Assembly (NCBI GenBank): GCA_027186245.1 | Contig: CP114497.1 | Location: forward strand, 4,719,501-4,783,500 | DNA length: 64,000 nucleotides | DNA from: Coriaria nepalensis | Taxonomy: Eukaryota > Streptophyta > Magnoliopsida > Cucurbitales > Coriariaceae | Reading direction: 5' to 3' | Shown: in pieces, positions 35,320 through 46,800 of the stretch | Layout of the letters: each line of letters begins with the position of its first letter | How positions within the stretch are numbered: the stretch's first letter is position 1 | Made by a program: the position numbers and the translations under genes | Notes under the pieces: generated by a model | The model's database searches: none | What the model was told of the DNA's origin: nothing | What the model saw: the letters and a program-made list of their open reading frames with translations, nothing else

Positions 35320-37080
35320 AGCTTTTCGTCGCCCATTTAACTGCATATGTGTTGTTTGATTCAGAGGTAATCAAATTCCTTTACATCTTATACATTTGCC
35401 AAAAAATTTGATAGAGGAAATGATAGGTTGGACCAAATTTTTAGAACTACCCTTCTCGAGAAGTCTTACTTTCCAATTTATGTCTTTCTGGAGTGCAAGT
35501 AATCATTTTTTAAAGAGAAATGTACGTTGACTTTACTATCATCGAGACGAATGATTTTGATGTCATCCTAGGAATGGATTTCTTTGGAAAGTACAATGCT
35601 TCTATTAGATGTAGAGATCGAAGGGACACCTTTAGGTTTAATGATGCAGAAGGATTTGAGTATGTAAGGTACCCTAGGAGGCAACCTAAAATGATGATCT
35701 CAGCAATGAGAGCGAAATGATTACTGAATAGTGGTTGTATCGGTTACCTAGCCAAGATAGTGGATCAAATGATGGAGAAAAAGATAAGACTAGAGGATGT
35801 GTTGGTGGTAAGAAAATTTATCGAAGTATTTTCGGAAGAATTACTGGGTTTGCCTCCAAACCAATCTATTACCTTTGTGATATAAATGTTACAAAGGACG
35901 ACCAATATTGATGACACCTTATAGAATTGCACTAGTAGAACTTAAGGAGTTAAAGACCTACTTGTAAGAGGTGTTGGACAGGGATTCATACGACCAAGTC
36001 ATTCACCTTAGGGAGCACCAGTCTTATTCATAAAGAAGAAGGATGGATCGATGCGAATGTTCATTGCTATTGAGATTTGAAGAAGGTAACTTTGAAGAAC
36101 AAGTACTGTCTTCCAAGAATCGATAATATTTTTGATCAACTTAAGGAGGCATCAACTTTTTCAAAAATTGACCTAAGATCGGGTTATCACAAAATAAAAA
36201 TTAAGGAGAAAGATGTTCCAAAAATGGATTTTAGAACCCATTACAGACATTAAGAATTCATGGTAATGTCATTTGGAATGACCAAAGCCCCATTAGCATT
36301 TATGGATTAGATGGACCGAGTATTTAAAGATTTTCTAGAAAAATTCATAATTGTCTTCATTGACGATAAATTACTGACTCCTAATCCATGGAGGAACATG
36401 AGAACCATTTGGAGACCGTGTGATGGACATCAAAGGAGCATAAACTTTATGCAAAGTTTTTGAAGTGCGAGTTTTGGCTGAATGAGGTGAAATTCTCAAG
36501 CAAGTAGTGTTTGGAAAAGAAGTATATGTAGATTCTGCAAAGGTTCAAGCAATAAGAAAATAGCCAACACCGACAACTATAAGGAAGATTCAAAGTTTCC
36601 CTGGACTAGATTGCTACTACAGGAGGTTTGTAGAGGTATTCTCAAGCCTTGCGGCACCACTCACAACCCTGACCAAGAAGAGAAAGAAGTATGAATGGAC
36701 GGACATGTGTGAACAAACCTTCCAAGAAATAATAAGGAGGCTTACTAGTGTGCCCATTCATACAATTCTATCTAGGGAATGAGAGTTCATACTTTATAAT
36801 GGCGCATCAAAGATATGACTCGGAGTAGTCCTGATGCAAGATGTAAAGGTCATAGGTTATGCTTCGAGATAACTAAATAATCATGAGAAGAATTACCCAG
36901 CACACGATATGGAATTAGTAGTGGTAGTGTTTGCCCTGATCTTCACGGATCACAATAGCCTCAAGTATGTTTTCACTCAGAAGGAACTCAATATATGGTA
37001 GAGGAGATGGATAGAGTTAGTTATTGATTTGATTGTGAGGTTATGTACCCCTCATGAAAAGCTAATAAGGTCACTGATGC
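35320..37080 (+). pseudogene. gypsy protease, reverse transcriptase and RNase H region
   Basis: The protease tail reads FDVILGMDFFGKYNASIRC (35520-35620). The RT segment shows [18 protein letters not shown] (around 36155-36215), MSFGMTKAPLAFMD and the catalytic FIDD (about 36357-36368, normally YIDD-like). RNase H follows with LVVVVFAL near 36910 and [14 protein letters not shown] near 36950-36990. Several in-frame stops occur in every part. Confidence 0.85.
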
Positions 37081-37199
37081 TCTAAGCTGAAATTCTCCAT
37101 AAGTTTTGATGGAAATTAATACCCTGTCTCACCATTGTGAAAATAAATTAAAGAGGCAAACTTAGAAATAATTACAAGTAAATTATCTCCATTAACCTG

Positions 37200-38620
37200 C
37201 AACCAACCATATTCGACGGGATAAAGGATTCCCAAGGATTTGATCCCGACCTATTGAGGATCGGAAAAGAAGTAGAAGAAGGGAAGAGCAAGGAGTTTAA
37301 ACTCTATTATGATGGAATCCTTCACCTTAAAGGGAGATTGTGTGTTCCCAACAACTAGAAAATGAGGAAACAAATCCTCTTGAAAGCACACGAAACCCCA
37401 TATTTCATATACCCAGGGGTAACCAAAGTGTACATAGATCGAAGGAGCACTTTTAGGGGTTCAGAATGAAAAGTGACATCGTAAAGTTTGTAGGAAAGTG
37501 CTTGACATGTTAGGAAGTCAAGGCTGAACACCAACATTCAGTGGGAGAGTTACAAACAATTAAAATTTTTGAATGGAAATGAGAGCAAATTGTAATGGAT
37601 TTCATAGTAGGACTCCCAAAATCTACAAAGCAACATGATGTGATTTGAGTAATTATTGATAGGTTAACCAAATCGACACATTTCTTACCTATATGAATCA
37701 CGAATTCTCTAGAGCAATTGGTAGAACTGTATGTTAAGAAAGTTGTTCGGTTATATAGAGTGCCGTTATCAATAATATCATATTAAGAAAGTAGGTTTAC
37801 CTCGACCTTTTGGAAAAGTGTGCGACGAGTAATAGGAACGAAGCTAAATTTTAGCATGGCTTTTCACCCACAAACAGATTCTCAATCGGAAAGAACTATT
37901 TAAACATTGAAAGATATGCTTCGGGCATGTGTCTTGGATTTTAAGAGAGCTTGGAATCAATACATGTCACTAATAGAATTTTCCTATAATAATAGCTTCT
38001 AATCATTCATAGGGATAACACCTTATGAAGCATTGTATGGACCAAGGTGTAGATCACTAGTTCATTGTATGAAACAGGTGAAAGGAAATTAGCTACTCCG
38101 GATTTTATAGAAACTACCACCAAAGCAATTAAGAAGATCAAGCAAAGAATGAAAATTTCACTTAGCCGGTAGAATGACTATGCAGACAAGAGGCAAAGAC
38201 CTCTCAAGTTCCTAGTCAGGGACTCGGTATTTTTTAAGGTGGCGCCTATGAAAGGCTATTGTGTTTTGGAAAAAATGGAAAACTGAGTCCTAGGTATATT
38301 AGATGTTCTGAAATATTGGAGCATATCGACATAGTATCCTACAAGCTCATCTTGCCACTAGAATTATCTTTAGTGCACAATATGTTCCATGTTTCTATGT
38401 TGAAAAAGTATGTATTTGATCCATCACACATATTGGAGCATGAACTCATCCAGCTATAAAATGATTTGTCATATGAAGAGAAGTCAGTGGAAATTTCGGA
38501 TTGTAAGGAAAATATACTGAGAACCAAGGTCATACCACTAGTAAGAGTATTATAGAAGAATGATAAGATTGAATAAGTTATGTGGAAAAGAGAAGATGAA
38601 ATGAGGGAAAAACACCTATA
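37200..38620 (+). pseudogene. gypsy integrase and C-terminal tail
   Basis: The H2C2 zinc-binding segment and LHLKGRLCVPNN lie around 37300-37370. The catalytic core begins MDFIVGLPKSTKQHD near 37595. The C-terminal part reads YKLILPLELSLVHNMFHVSMLKKY (38340-38410) and then tracks the chromodomain-type tail PLVRVL and MWKREDEMREKH, as in Tekay-like chromoviruses. Stops are frequent. Confidence 0.82.
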
Positions 38621-39190
38621 ATTATTCTAATTTATGGGAGTATAAATGCAACTATTCATTATATACATGTGTGATATGAATGAATGACTATGCTTATGTT
38701 ATGACGTAAGATGCGAGTAATATGCCATCAAATGTTGTTTGTTATGATGTGCAATCTCAATTGTGAAATTTAATGTCATCATGGCTAGACTAAAAGGGTA
38801 TCTAAGCACTTAACTTAGGACCTTAAGTTAAGATAGTTTATGCACATAGTAAGGTAATTAGAGACCCTATTAAGGGCTCCCTAGTTCAAATTGGATGCAC
38901 CTCATAGATCATAAGTTATGATAATTTAACTAGTCATATTCATGGTCAAGTAAGATTTGACTTGACGGTGGTAAGGGAATCATGTAAATAGTCCTAGAGT
39001 ATTAAGGCTCGACGAAGGTATACGCGAGTAGCTTGAGTCCCAGAGTAACAATCTAAAAAAAGGATTAGATATGGGTAACGAGATCTTAAGAAAGATGAAA
39101 AGTGACCTTGGATCATTTTAAATATATATAAGATAAGTATCCAACTTCACTATAATTTTGAAGACAAAAGTTTTTATAAGGAGGTAAGAA

Positions 39191-39313
39191 TATAAACCCT
39201 CAACATGGCTTAGTGATCGACTAAGATCGAGTAACAATTGTTGTATCCTTTTAGCTACTTTCTATAATTATAAAATTGTACCTTATACATTAGAAGGTAC
39301 AACCATTTAGCAT
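39191..39313 (+). repeat. gypsy right LTR, truncated
   Basis: About 120 bp match the start of the left LTR with some 15-20 differences. The match ends at 39313, where a minus-strand Copia RNase H fragment starts. Confidence 0.65.
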
Positions 39314-39314
39314 G

Positions 39315-41750
39315 AATAAGTATCCTAATGTTGTTTGATATCATCTGGATCCGATTGAAAACTAGACCATGTAACCCTCAATTTTTAGATTGTTCCCTCC
39401 ATAAATTAAGAACATATCTTTAGTTCTTCTTAAATACTTAAAAACGCTCTTAACAACTTTCTTGTGATGTTCTCCCAGATTATCTTGAAACTTGCTTTTA
39501 ACATTTAAAGCAAAGGCTACATGATATAACCTATTACCAAAGCTGGGGTATTCTACTTATGCTTTCTATCTTCTCTTGTGTCTTAAGGTCTCATCGTCTT
39601 GGAGAGGAAGGTTCTTTGACATATTGGCAATAGTTCTTTCTTGGAATCCTCCATACTAAACATCTTTAGTATTTTGCATATATACAATGATTGGGTCAAG
39701 CCTAGTAACTTTTTGGATCTATCTCTATATATCTTTATTCATAATACAAAAGATGCATCACCTAAATCTTTCATGAAGAAGTTTTCAACAACCAAATCCT
39801 TATGGATCGTAACAAAGTAACATCATTACCTATGAGTAGTATGTCATCATTGTATAAGATAATGAACGTTATTTGGTTCCCATTGATTTTCTTATACACA
39901 TAGATCATCCTAATTTTTTTACAAAATCAAACAATTTCATAGTTCGATCAAAACTGATGTTCCTGCTCCAAGATACTTACTAATCCATAGATATGCCCCT
40001 TTGCAGCTTGCATAAATTCTTTGTGCATTTTAGGTCTGTGAAATCTTAAGGTTATATCATATACATCTCAACTTCCAATTCTTCATTTAGGAAGCTAGTT
40101 TTCAAATCCATTTCCAGATTTTATAATCATGGTATGCTGCAACATCTAGCATTATCCTAATGGACTTGGTCTTCGCTACACACGAGAAAGTTTCTTATGG
40201 GTCTCGAGTTTTCCATCTACCCCGCTATTTCTTTTAAAGATCACTTTGCACCTTATCGTAACAATTCCTCTATGTGCATCTACCAAGGTCCAAACTTGGT
40301 TAGCGTACATGGAGTCCATTTCATATTTCATCATTTCAAGTCATTTCTCAGAATTTGAGCAACTCATGGCTTCATCAAAACTTGCAGTTTCATATTTCCT
40401 CAGATGTGGGAACTTTTGAACCTTGATTCTTTATCTGATCATTATTCTGTGGATCTTGAATCTCTTCAAGATTTAATTTTCTCCCACTTTTTCTTTGCAA
40501 AAGGAATTCCCTTTCCAAGAAAACACCATGTTTGGCTTCAAACACTTTAACCTTAATGGGATTATAAAAGTAATGTCCTAATATTTATCTAGGATACCCC
40601 ATAAAATAAAATTTGTCAGATCTTACAACTAATTTTGTTTTACATAAGTTGGACATCCCCGTATCCTAAAATGGTTAAAATATGTCATTCTATCTATCCA
40701 TATCTCATTTGAAGTTCTAGTAAAGGACTTAGAGGGGATCATGTTTATCACATATACAACATTTTCTAGGACATAGCCCCAAAATAACATAAGAAGCTCA
40801 GTGCGTGTCATCATAGACTTGACACTATTTAACAAAGTCTAATTCATCCTTTCCGAAACACCATCTAGTTGTGGTGTTCTATGAGGAGTCCACGAAAAGA
40901 GAATCTTAGTCTCTTTTAGGTAACCAAAAAACTCATGACTCAAATATTCACCTCCTCAATCTAATCGTATGACTTTAATACTTTTACCCAACTATTTCTC
41001 AACTTCATTTCTATACTCTTTACTCAAATGATTTAAATTTATGCTTCATAAGATAACCTCCTATTGCCATAGTTAACATAGGTATATATATATCAGTATG
41101 TACGAGTTCTAACAACTTGGTCGATCTTCTTCTAGTTCCACTAAAATGAGACTTGATCATTTTATCAAGTAGACAAGATTCATAAGTCAACATTGATTCA
41201 TAATCATATGGATTGAGGTATCCATCTTTATACAACTTGTTAATTCTTGTCTCATTGGCCTGACACAATTGAAAATGCCCAAGGTATGTTTGATTTATAT
41301 CAAAATTTTGTTTCTTAATCATGCTTATATTCTAACATGTTTTGTCTTTAATATTTAAAGGATATAATCCATTAACTAAGGAACCATTTCTAAAGAAATC
41401 ACCATTCATAGTAATATTACATTGTTTGTCCTCAAACGAGAATGTATAACCATCCTCAATAAGTTTTGACACATAAATACTATTACTAATTATTGATGCT
41501 GCAAAGCATTATTCTTTCAATACTAATTCCAAACCAATAGGTAAAGATAAAATACAAGTTCCTACGACAATAGTTGCAACTTTTGCTCTATTACATGCCA
41601 TAGGTTCACTTTTTCTTTCTTCAAGTTCTTCTACTATGTAAGTTCTGGATATCGTTTGTAAATATGAGAACAACATATGGTATCTAATACTAAATTTAAA
41701 ATTATACTAGAAGAAATTTTTGTTAGCACAATATGACAAAGTACTTCAAT
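39315..41750 (-). pseudogene. Copia relic: integrase, RT and RNase H
   Basis: On the minus strand from 41322 downward: LGHFQLCQANETRINKLY and HTDIYIPM (integrase start), then MLNSVKSMMTRTELLMLFWGY and NMIPSKSFTRTSNEIW (40835-40629). The RT follows with its catalytic motif as LYNDD instead of YVDD near 39850-39870. The last part is KSVFKYLRRTKDMFLIYGG in the RNase H region (about 39400-39480). No LTR was assigned. It is related to the relic at 56.6-59.3 kb, not to the two intron copies. Confidence 0.8.
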
Positions 41751-42420
41751 AGGGGGAAGAGGGGGGGGGGGGAGTGGTGAAGGTGAATTGGTTCAAATAA
41801 AATCTTAACATTTTTAAATTTTCTTTAAGAAAGTTAAAAAATGAATAAAAAATTATTTCCAACAATCTCAAGAGTTCTAATTTGATTTAATCAAACTTCT
41901 ATAAAGTGACCATAAAATTATTAAAAAATAACAATTGAAATTAAGCACAAGATAAAAAGTTTAAGGGATAGAAAAGTGAAAACATAATATTTATCGAGGT
42001 TCGCAAAACTTGTCATATATCCACTCCTCTACCTCTTCTAGAGATTTTCCACTATTTTGATTCTTCTTACGGGTGATAATCGAGCTTTTACAACATAAGC
42101 TTCCAGGTTCTTACAACCTTACAAGAGTCTTACCAAGCTCTCTCCATCTCAACCGCTTGAAACCCCAAGCTTAGGGCTCTAACCATCTTAGAATCCCTTA
42201 CAATGATTTGATGATTAAGCTTGCAAATATAATCTCTCTAGGATTGGATATGAAAGTGATAGCTGAAGTGAAAGAATCAAATATAAGGATTTTTGGCTCA
42301 CAAATGAGAAACACTCAAGAAAGAGATTGAAATAATAGCTAGAGCGTTCTTGCACTTTGTCTCTCAAGTATAAATGATGGGGTTCTTTCTCTTGCCATAG
42401 AGAACCTATTTTATAGGCTT
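41751..42420. repeat. G-run and LTR-like stretch
   Basis: AGGGGGAAGA is followed by 12 G residues (41761-41772), then GAGTGGTGAAGGTGAATTGG. A G run before GTGAAT is the usual start of one class of long plant LTRs, and the stretch at 42000-42130 has the same style. No partner copy is present in the window. Confidence 0.4.
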
Positions 42421-43650
42421 AAAATTAGAAATAGTCATTTGGCACATAATCTAGTTGCTTGGTACACATTAAATACTTGTTGTCATAACTTTGACCCTGA
42501 TCGATTATTTGATCGATTTTTGATGGTTTCGATCTTAGCGATCCTCTATGCTCATCCCTACTCACATTGCATCATACTTCTTTGCGGACTCAGTTTGATG
42601 GAGGATCAAGGATCTAACTAACTGAACGAAAAATGAAAGCCTCTCATCAACTTTCAGGAAGTGGCTAAAGCATGATTTGCTAAACGTTTTCAATTGATTA
42701 TAATTAAGCCTCTCCTTATATTCGAAATAACCACATGCAGTCTCAAACAATCAGTAATCACGTAACGAAAATGATCCTCAGACTTCAAGACATGGGTAAG
42801 AGTACATGATCCATCTCCCTGAAAATTTTTTAAAAAAATTGTTCGATTTATTTACATAAATAGACAGTTATAGAGTATACTAACCAAAATTTTAGTATGA
42901 GATGAGATTGTCTTAGTTTATTATCTTGATAATAGACTATGACAGTCTTATTGTCTCGGTTCGTTATCCTTGTAATGGATTGAGATAGTAAGTTTTCCAC
43001 AAACTCAATCCTAAATCAAACTCAAACTTAAAAAATCAAACTCAATAAAATTAAACTCAGATTTCACAAAAATCCTAATCGTGATCTAACCAATTTTATC
43101 AAAATCAGATCCCCTTTGATTATAAATGCATATTGTGTAATTTTCATATTCTTCGAAGTGACATTCTTCGTTACCCTCTATTAATGGGCATTCTTCATTA
43201 CTCGACCAAAAGCTTCGTTCTCCGTTAATGCCTGTTCTTTGTTACCTACTCAGACGAGAGCTTTGTTCAATTCACGAGTTGATGGAGAGAGAAAGAGAAA
43301 GGAGAGAGTACTAAAGAAAGAGAGAGTACTGAAGACAAGAGAGAGAGAGAGAACACACCTTGGCATGGTGAGAAGTCTGAAATCCCGCTGATGAAAAAGA
43401 GTTCCAAAGAAAGAAGAGAGAGCAATTGGCCTGGAATCGCATAACTATGAGAAGAGGGAGAAGATCAAGGCGAAGAAAATAAAGATGGAGATGTCATTTT
43501 ATTTATTTATTTTAGGATTTAGGGTTTGAATGTTAAATAAAGGAGGGTAATAATATTTTTTTACATTTTTCTTTTTCTGATTTTCCATTTTATTTTAAAA
43601 GTCATATCACAAAAAATTGAAAAGAATAGTCATTTAAGAAAATAAATATT
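42421..43650. other. intergenic region upstream of the KH gene
   Basis: No gene was recognised. The ORFs at 42439 and 42562 overlap on opposite strands and look like chance. A GA-rich stretch with repeated GAGAGAGTACT units lies at 43280-43350. The last part before 43650 is AT-rich. Confidence 0.5.
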
Positions 43651-43687
43651 GAAATTAGGCATTTTATCGAATTATCTCAAATAAAAT

Positions 43688-43769
43688 AAAATAAATAAAT
43701 ATCTTCCCCGGAGTTTTCTCTGACAATCAACGACGCGCAAGAACAAAACATTCATCTCCAAAAACCCTA
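43688..43769 (+). promoter_or_regulatory. putative core promoter and telo-box of the KH gene
   Basis: A TATA-like AAATAAATATC lies at about 43690-43702. AAACCCTA (43762-43769) is a telo-box, an element common in promoters of plant genes for translation and RNA handling. The coding ATG follows at 43860. Positions are seen; their function is inferred from known plant promoters. Confidence 0.4.
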
Positions 43770-43859
43770 GCTAGCTCCCTCACTTTTCGTTACCGTTAAT
43801 CTCCAAATTTGGGAGTTTGGAGGTCTCTCAAGACGGTCTTCCGATCTCCTGCGATCGCT

Positions 43860-46800
43860 ATGGCGGAGGAAGAGGTCGTTGCAGCTGGAGTGTCGAGCGC
43901 TGCTCCGGCACTTTACAAAAGAAAGCTCGAAGATTTCGAGCCAGAAGCTCCAGAACCGGAAAACCCTGACTGTGATGAGCCGGTGAACCCTAATGCGGAT
44001 CCTGGTACTTCCGCGGAAGCTGATTTCTTACCTTCAGATGAAACGGAGGCAAAGAGACCTCGGCTCAATGAGAAACCTGATGAGATAGGTACTTTGTGCT
44101 ATCGTTTAATTTGATTATACGCTTTTTGGATGAATTATGTTTTTCAAGAACATAGCTAGGAATCTATGAAATACCATCCTTGGCAGCTTTTGTAAAGCAA
44201 AATGTCTGTATTGATAATGATTGTGGACATATAAGAATATTTCGTTGGAACATGAAAGATTTCTGCTAGGGAAGTTCTGAAGACATCGATGGGGGAATAG
44301 GTATCCCATTTCACATGCTTCTTTAGTCTTACCATTTACTCTTTTCTGGTCTTATTTCCACCTCCATTCTACTTCGCTGTTTCAAAAACGTAATATACTG
44401 ATATGACTTCTACGAAATGGAAGAGATGGAAGTAAGATGGGAAAGGGGGGAAAAAAGCACAATATAATCTAGTAATGCTTGATTTTTTATTTTCCCTTAA
44501 ATAATGAATGAAAGGTATAATATAGCTCTTACATGGAAGGCACTGACCTTTATTAACTGCTCAGTTATACTCCAGAGGAACCTAACTCAGAGAAAATTTG
44601 ACTAAAGACTATTAAAGTTGGGAGTAGAAAAAAATGCAATGCACTTGCCTTATTTTACTCCTAAGTTACACTCCATTTTTTTTAACTTAAATTTTACTCC
44701 TGTATTGTAATCATGGATAATGTTTCAGTGTTGTTCTCTTCATGTAAACAGTTAGTGAGAATGGACACCAAGAAGAGAAGACTGACGACCCTATTCAGGA
44801 AGATGATTTACAACCAGCTGTTGACAACAATGAACCTGCATTGGAGGAAGTTCCAGAGACAGTGAATGATGAACAACAACAAACTGCTGGTAACTCTGAG
44901 GACCATTCTAAGGAAGAAGCAACAGAAAATTCTGAGGTGGACAAAGTTCAGGAACCTTCAAAGGTAGAATCAGAGGAACCTACATTGAAAGCTGCACGGC
45001 ATGGTGATTTGTCTTCTGCGGAACAAGGGGATATTTCTGGGACCGAAACTGTGACACGGAGAATGGAGGTTCCTAATAACAAGGTATCATTATAATTTGG
45101 TTCTTTAGAATGATAGTATTAGTATGTTTTTTTTTTTTCGCCCTTTCATTATTTATTTTTCTTTTATCATTAGGTCATGCAGAATGCAAATCATTTTCTA
45201 ATGAGTCATTGGTAGGCATGATATTGACTTTTTCTAAGGAGATGCAAATCATTTTCTATTAAGTCACTGGTAGGAATGATATTGATTTAGGTCTAACTAT
45301 AAATATGTGAGAAAATGATCTAATATAGCTTTGAAGGACAATAGTTTAGGTAGAATGAAACTAAAATGATGAAATTGAAGAAGAGGACAGGATGCTCACA
45401 TTTGAAAGATTGGTAATGACCATATTTGAGACATTTTTTAGGTAGAATGAAACTTAATACGATGAAATTGAAGAAGAGATCGGGATGCTCACATTCGAAA
45501 AATTGGAAATGACCATATTTGAGACATATATTAAACAAATGAAGGAGTACATTGCGATAACAAATTCACATGATATTTTTTTTCGGAAACAAATGAACCT
45601 AGTATTTTAGTTGTGGGTAGTTAAGATCCTCCAAATAAGAAAACTAGGATGGGGTTTGGCAGGACCCCCTACCAGTTACCACCTAAAATGAGGAAAACCA
45701 AGCCTATCATCCTAAAGGCAAATCCTAACAGAATGAGGCAGATTAACCTCATCATGAAAGAAATAAAAACCCCTCTAAAGAAAGGTTAGCTAAAGCATGA
45801 GCCACCCGATTACATTCTCTATACGCATGCTCAAAAGAAAGCCGAAAAGAATTAAACTAAAACTCACTAGCATACCAAAATCTCTTGAGCCTCCAATCGT
45901 TGCAATCCTTGAAGAAGAGGAGCGTAGCCTTTGGACAGGAGGGCTAACTGAATAGCAAAATTCACATGATTTTGTTGATTACATTTAAATCATATTATTA
46001 TTCTTATTTTGTAATTGATTAATTCATTTAAAGTTCAACCCACTTTGTAAGAAGCAATCAATTAGAATATGTTAATAATTTTTTAGGAGATGGATTGATG
46101 GTCTTGATCAACCCCAAATAAATGAGAAAAGAATATGATTAAGTATTGCAAGGGTAGTAACTTAGTTTGAACAAAGGCTAGTATGATGACAGTGGGGAAG
46201 AGGGCAGTTCTCACCCATATATTAAGAAGGTTGGGGAACATTGTTGTTTGTGGAATGAAAAAGTAATTTTCATATATAGTCCCCTTTATATAGATGATAA
46301 TGCTCATCTATTTTAGGGAAAAAATATAGCTATAAAATAGGAAATTTATATCTAAAAATTTGGTAACAAACTACCAAATCTCCTAAAATCATGGGATAGG
46401 AAGAATTGATTTGTTAGCTATAGATCTCCTTGATATTAGCCCCTAATATTGCGACAGATCCTTAAACGTAAATCTTTCTATAATTCTACAGTCCCCCTCA
46501 AGCTGGGCGGTAAATATTAATTAACCCAAGCTTGGAACTCAGATCATCAAACACCTTTCTCGGTAGAGCCTTGGTAAGGATGTCTGCTGTCTGAAGACAT
46601 GTAGGCACGTACAACATCTTGATTATTCCTTCCTCTATCTTCTCCTTTATAAAATGTCGATCAATTTTCACATGCTTTGTTCTATCATGATGAATTGGAT
46701 TTTTGGCAATGTTGATTGCTGATTGATTATCACAGAACATTTTCATGGGTTCTTCATCTGAAATTTTTAATTCCTTTAGTACTAGCCAAATTCCTTCACA

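Larger units (their letters stand above)
33461..39313 (+). mobile_element. Ty3/gypsy chromovirus-like element, decayed
   Basis: The left LTR-like segment (from 33461, TGTCAACCCCCATCATGGC) recurs at about 39191-39313 (AAACCCTCAACATGGCTTAG). The right copy is cut where the next element begins. Between them on the + strand lie gag, a zinc knuckle remnant, protease, reverse transcriptase, RNase H, integrase and a C-terminal chromodomain-type tail, in the gypsy order. A purine tract (AAGGAGGTAAGAA) lies directly before the right LTR. A possible primer site TGGTATCAATG is at 33707. Frequent stops show it is long dead. Confidence 0.88.

Noticed and set aside
43809..43859. Upstream extension of the KH gene start
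   Set aside because: The codon at 43809 is TTG, not ATG. The ATG at 43860 gives MAEEEVVAAG, which fits the family start.
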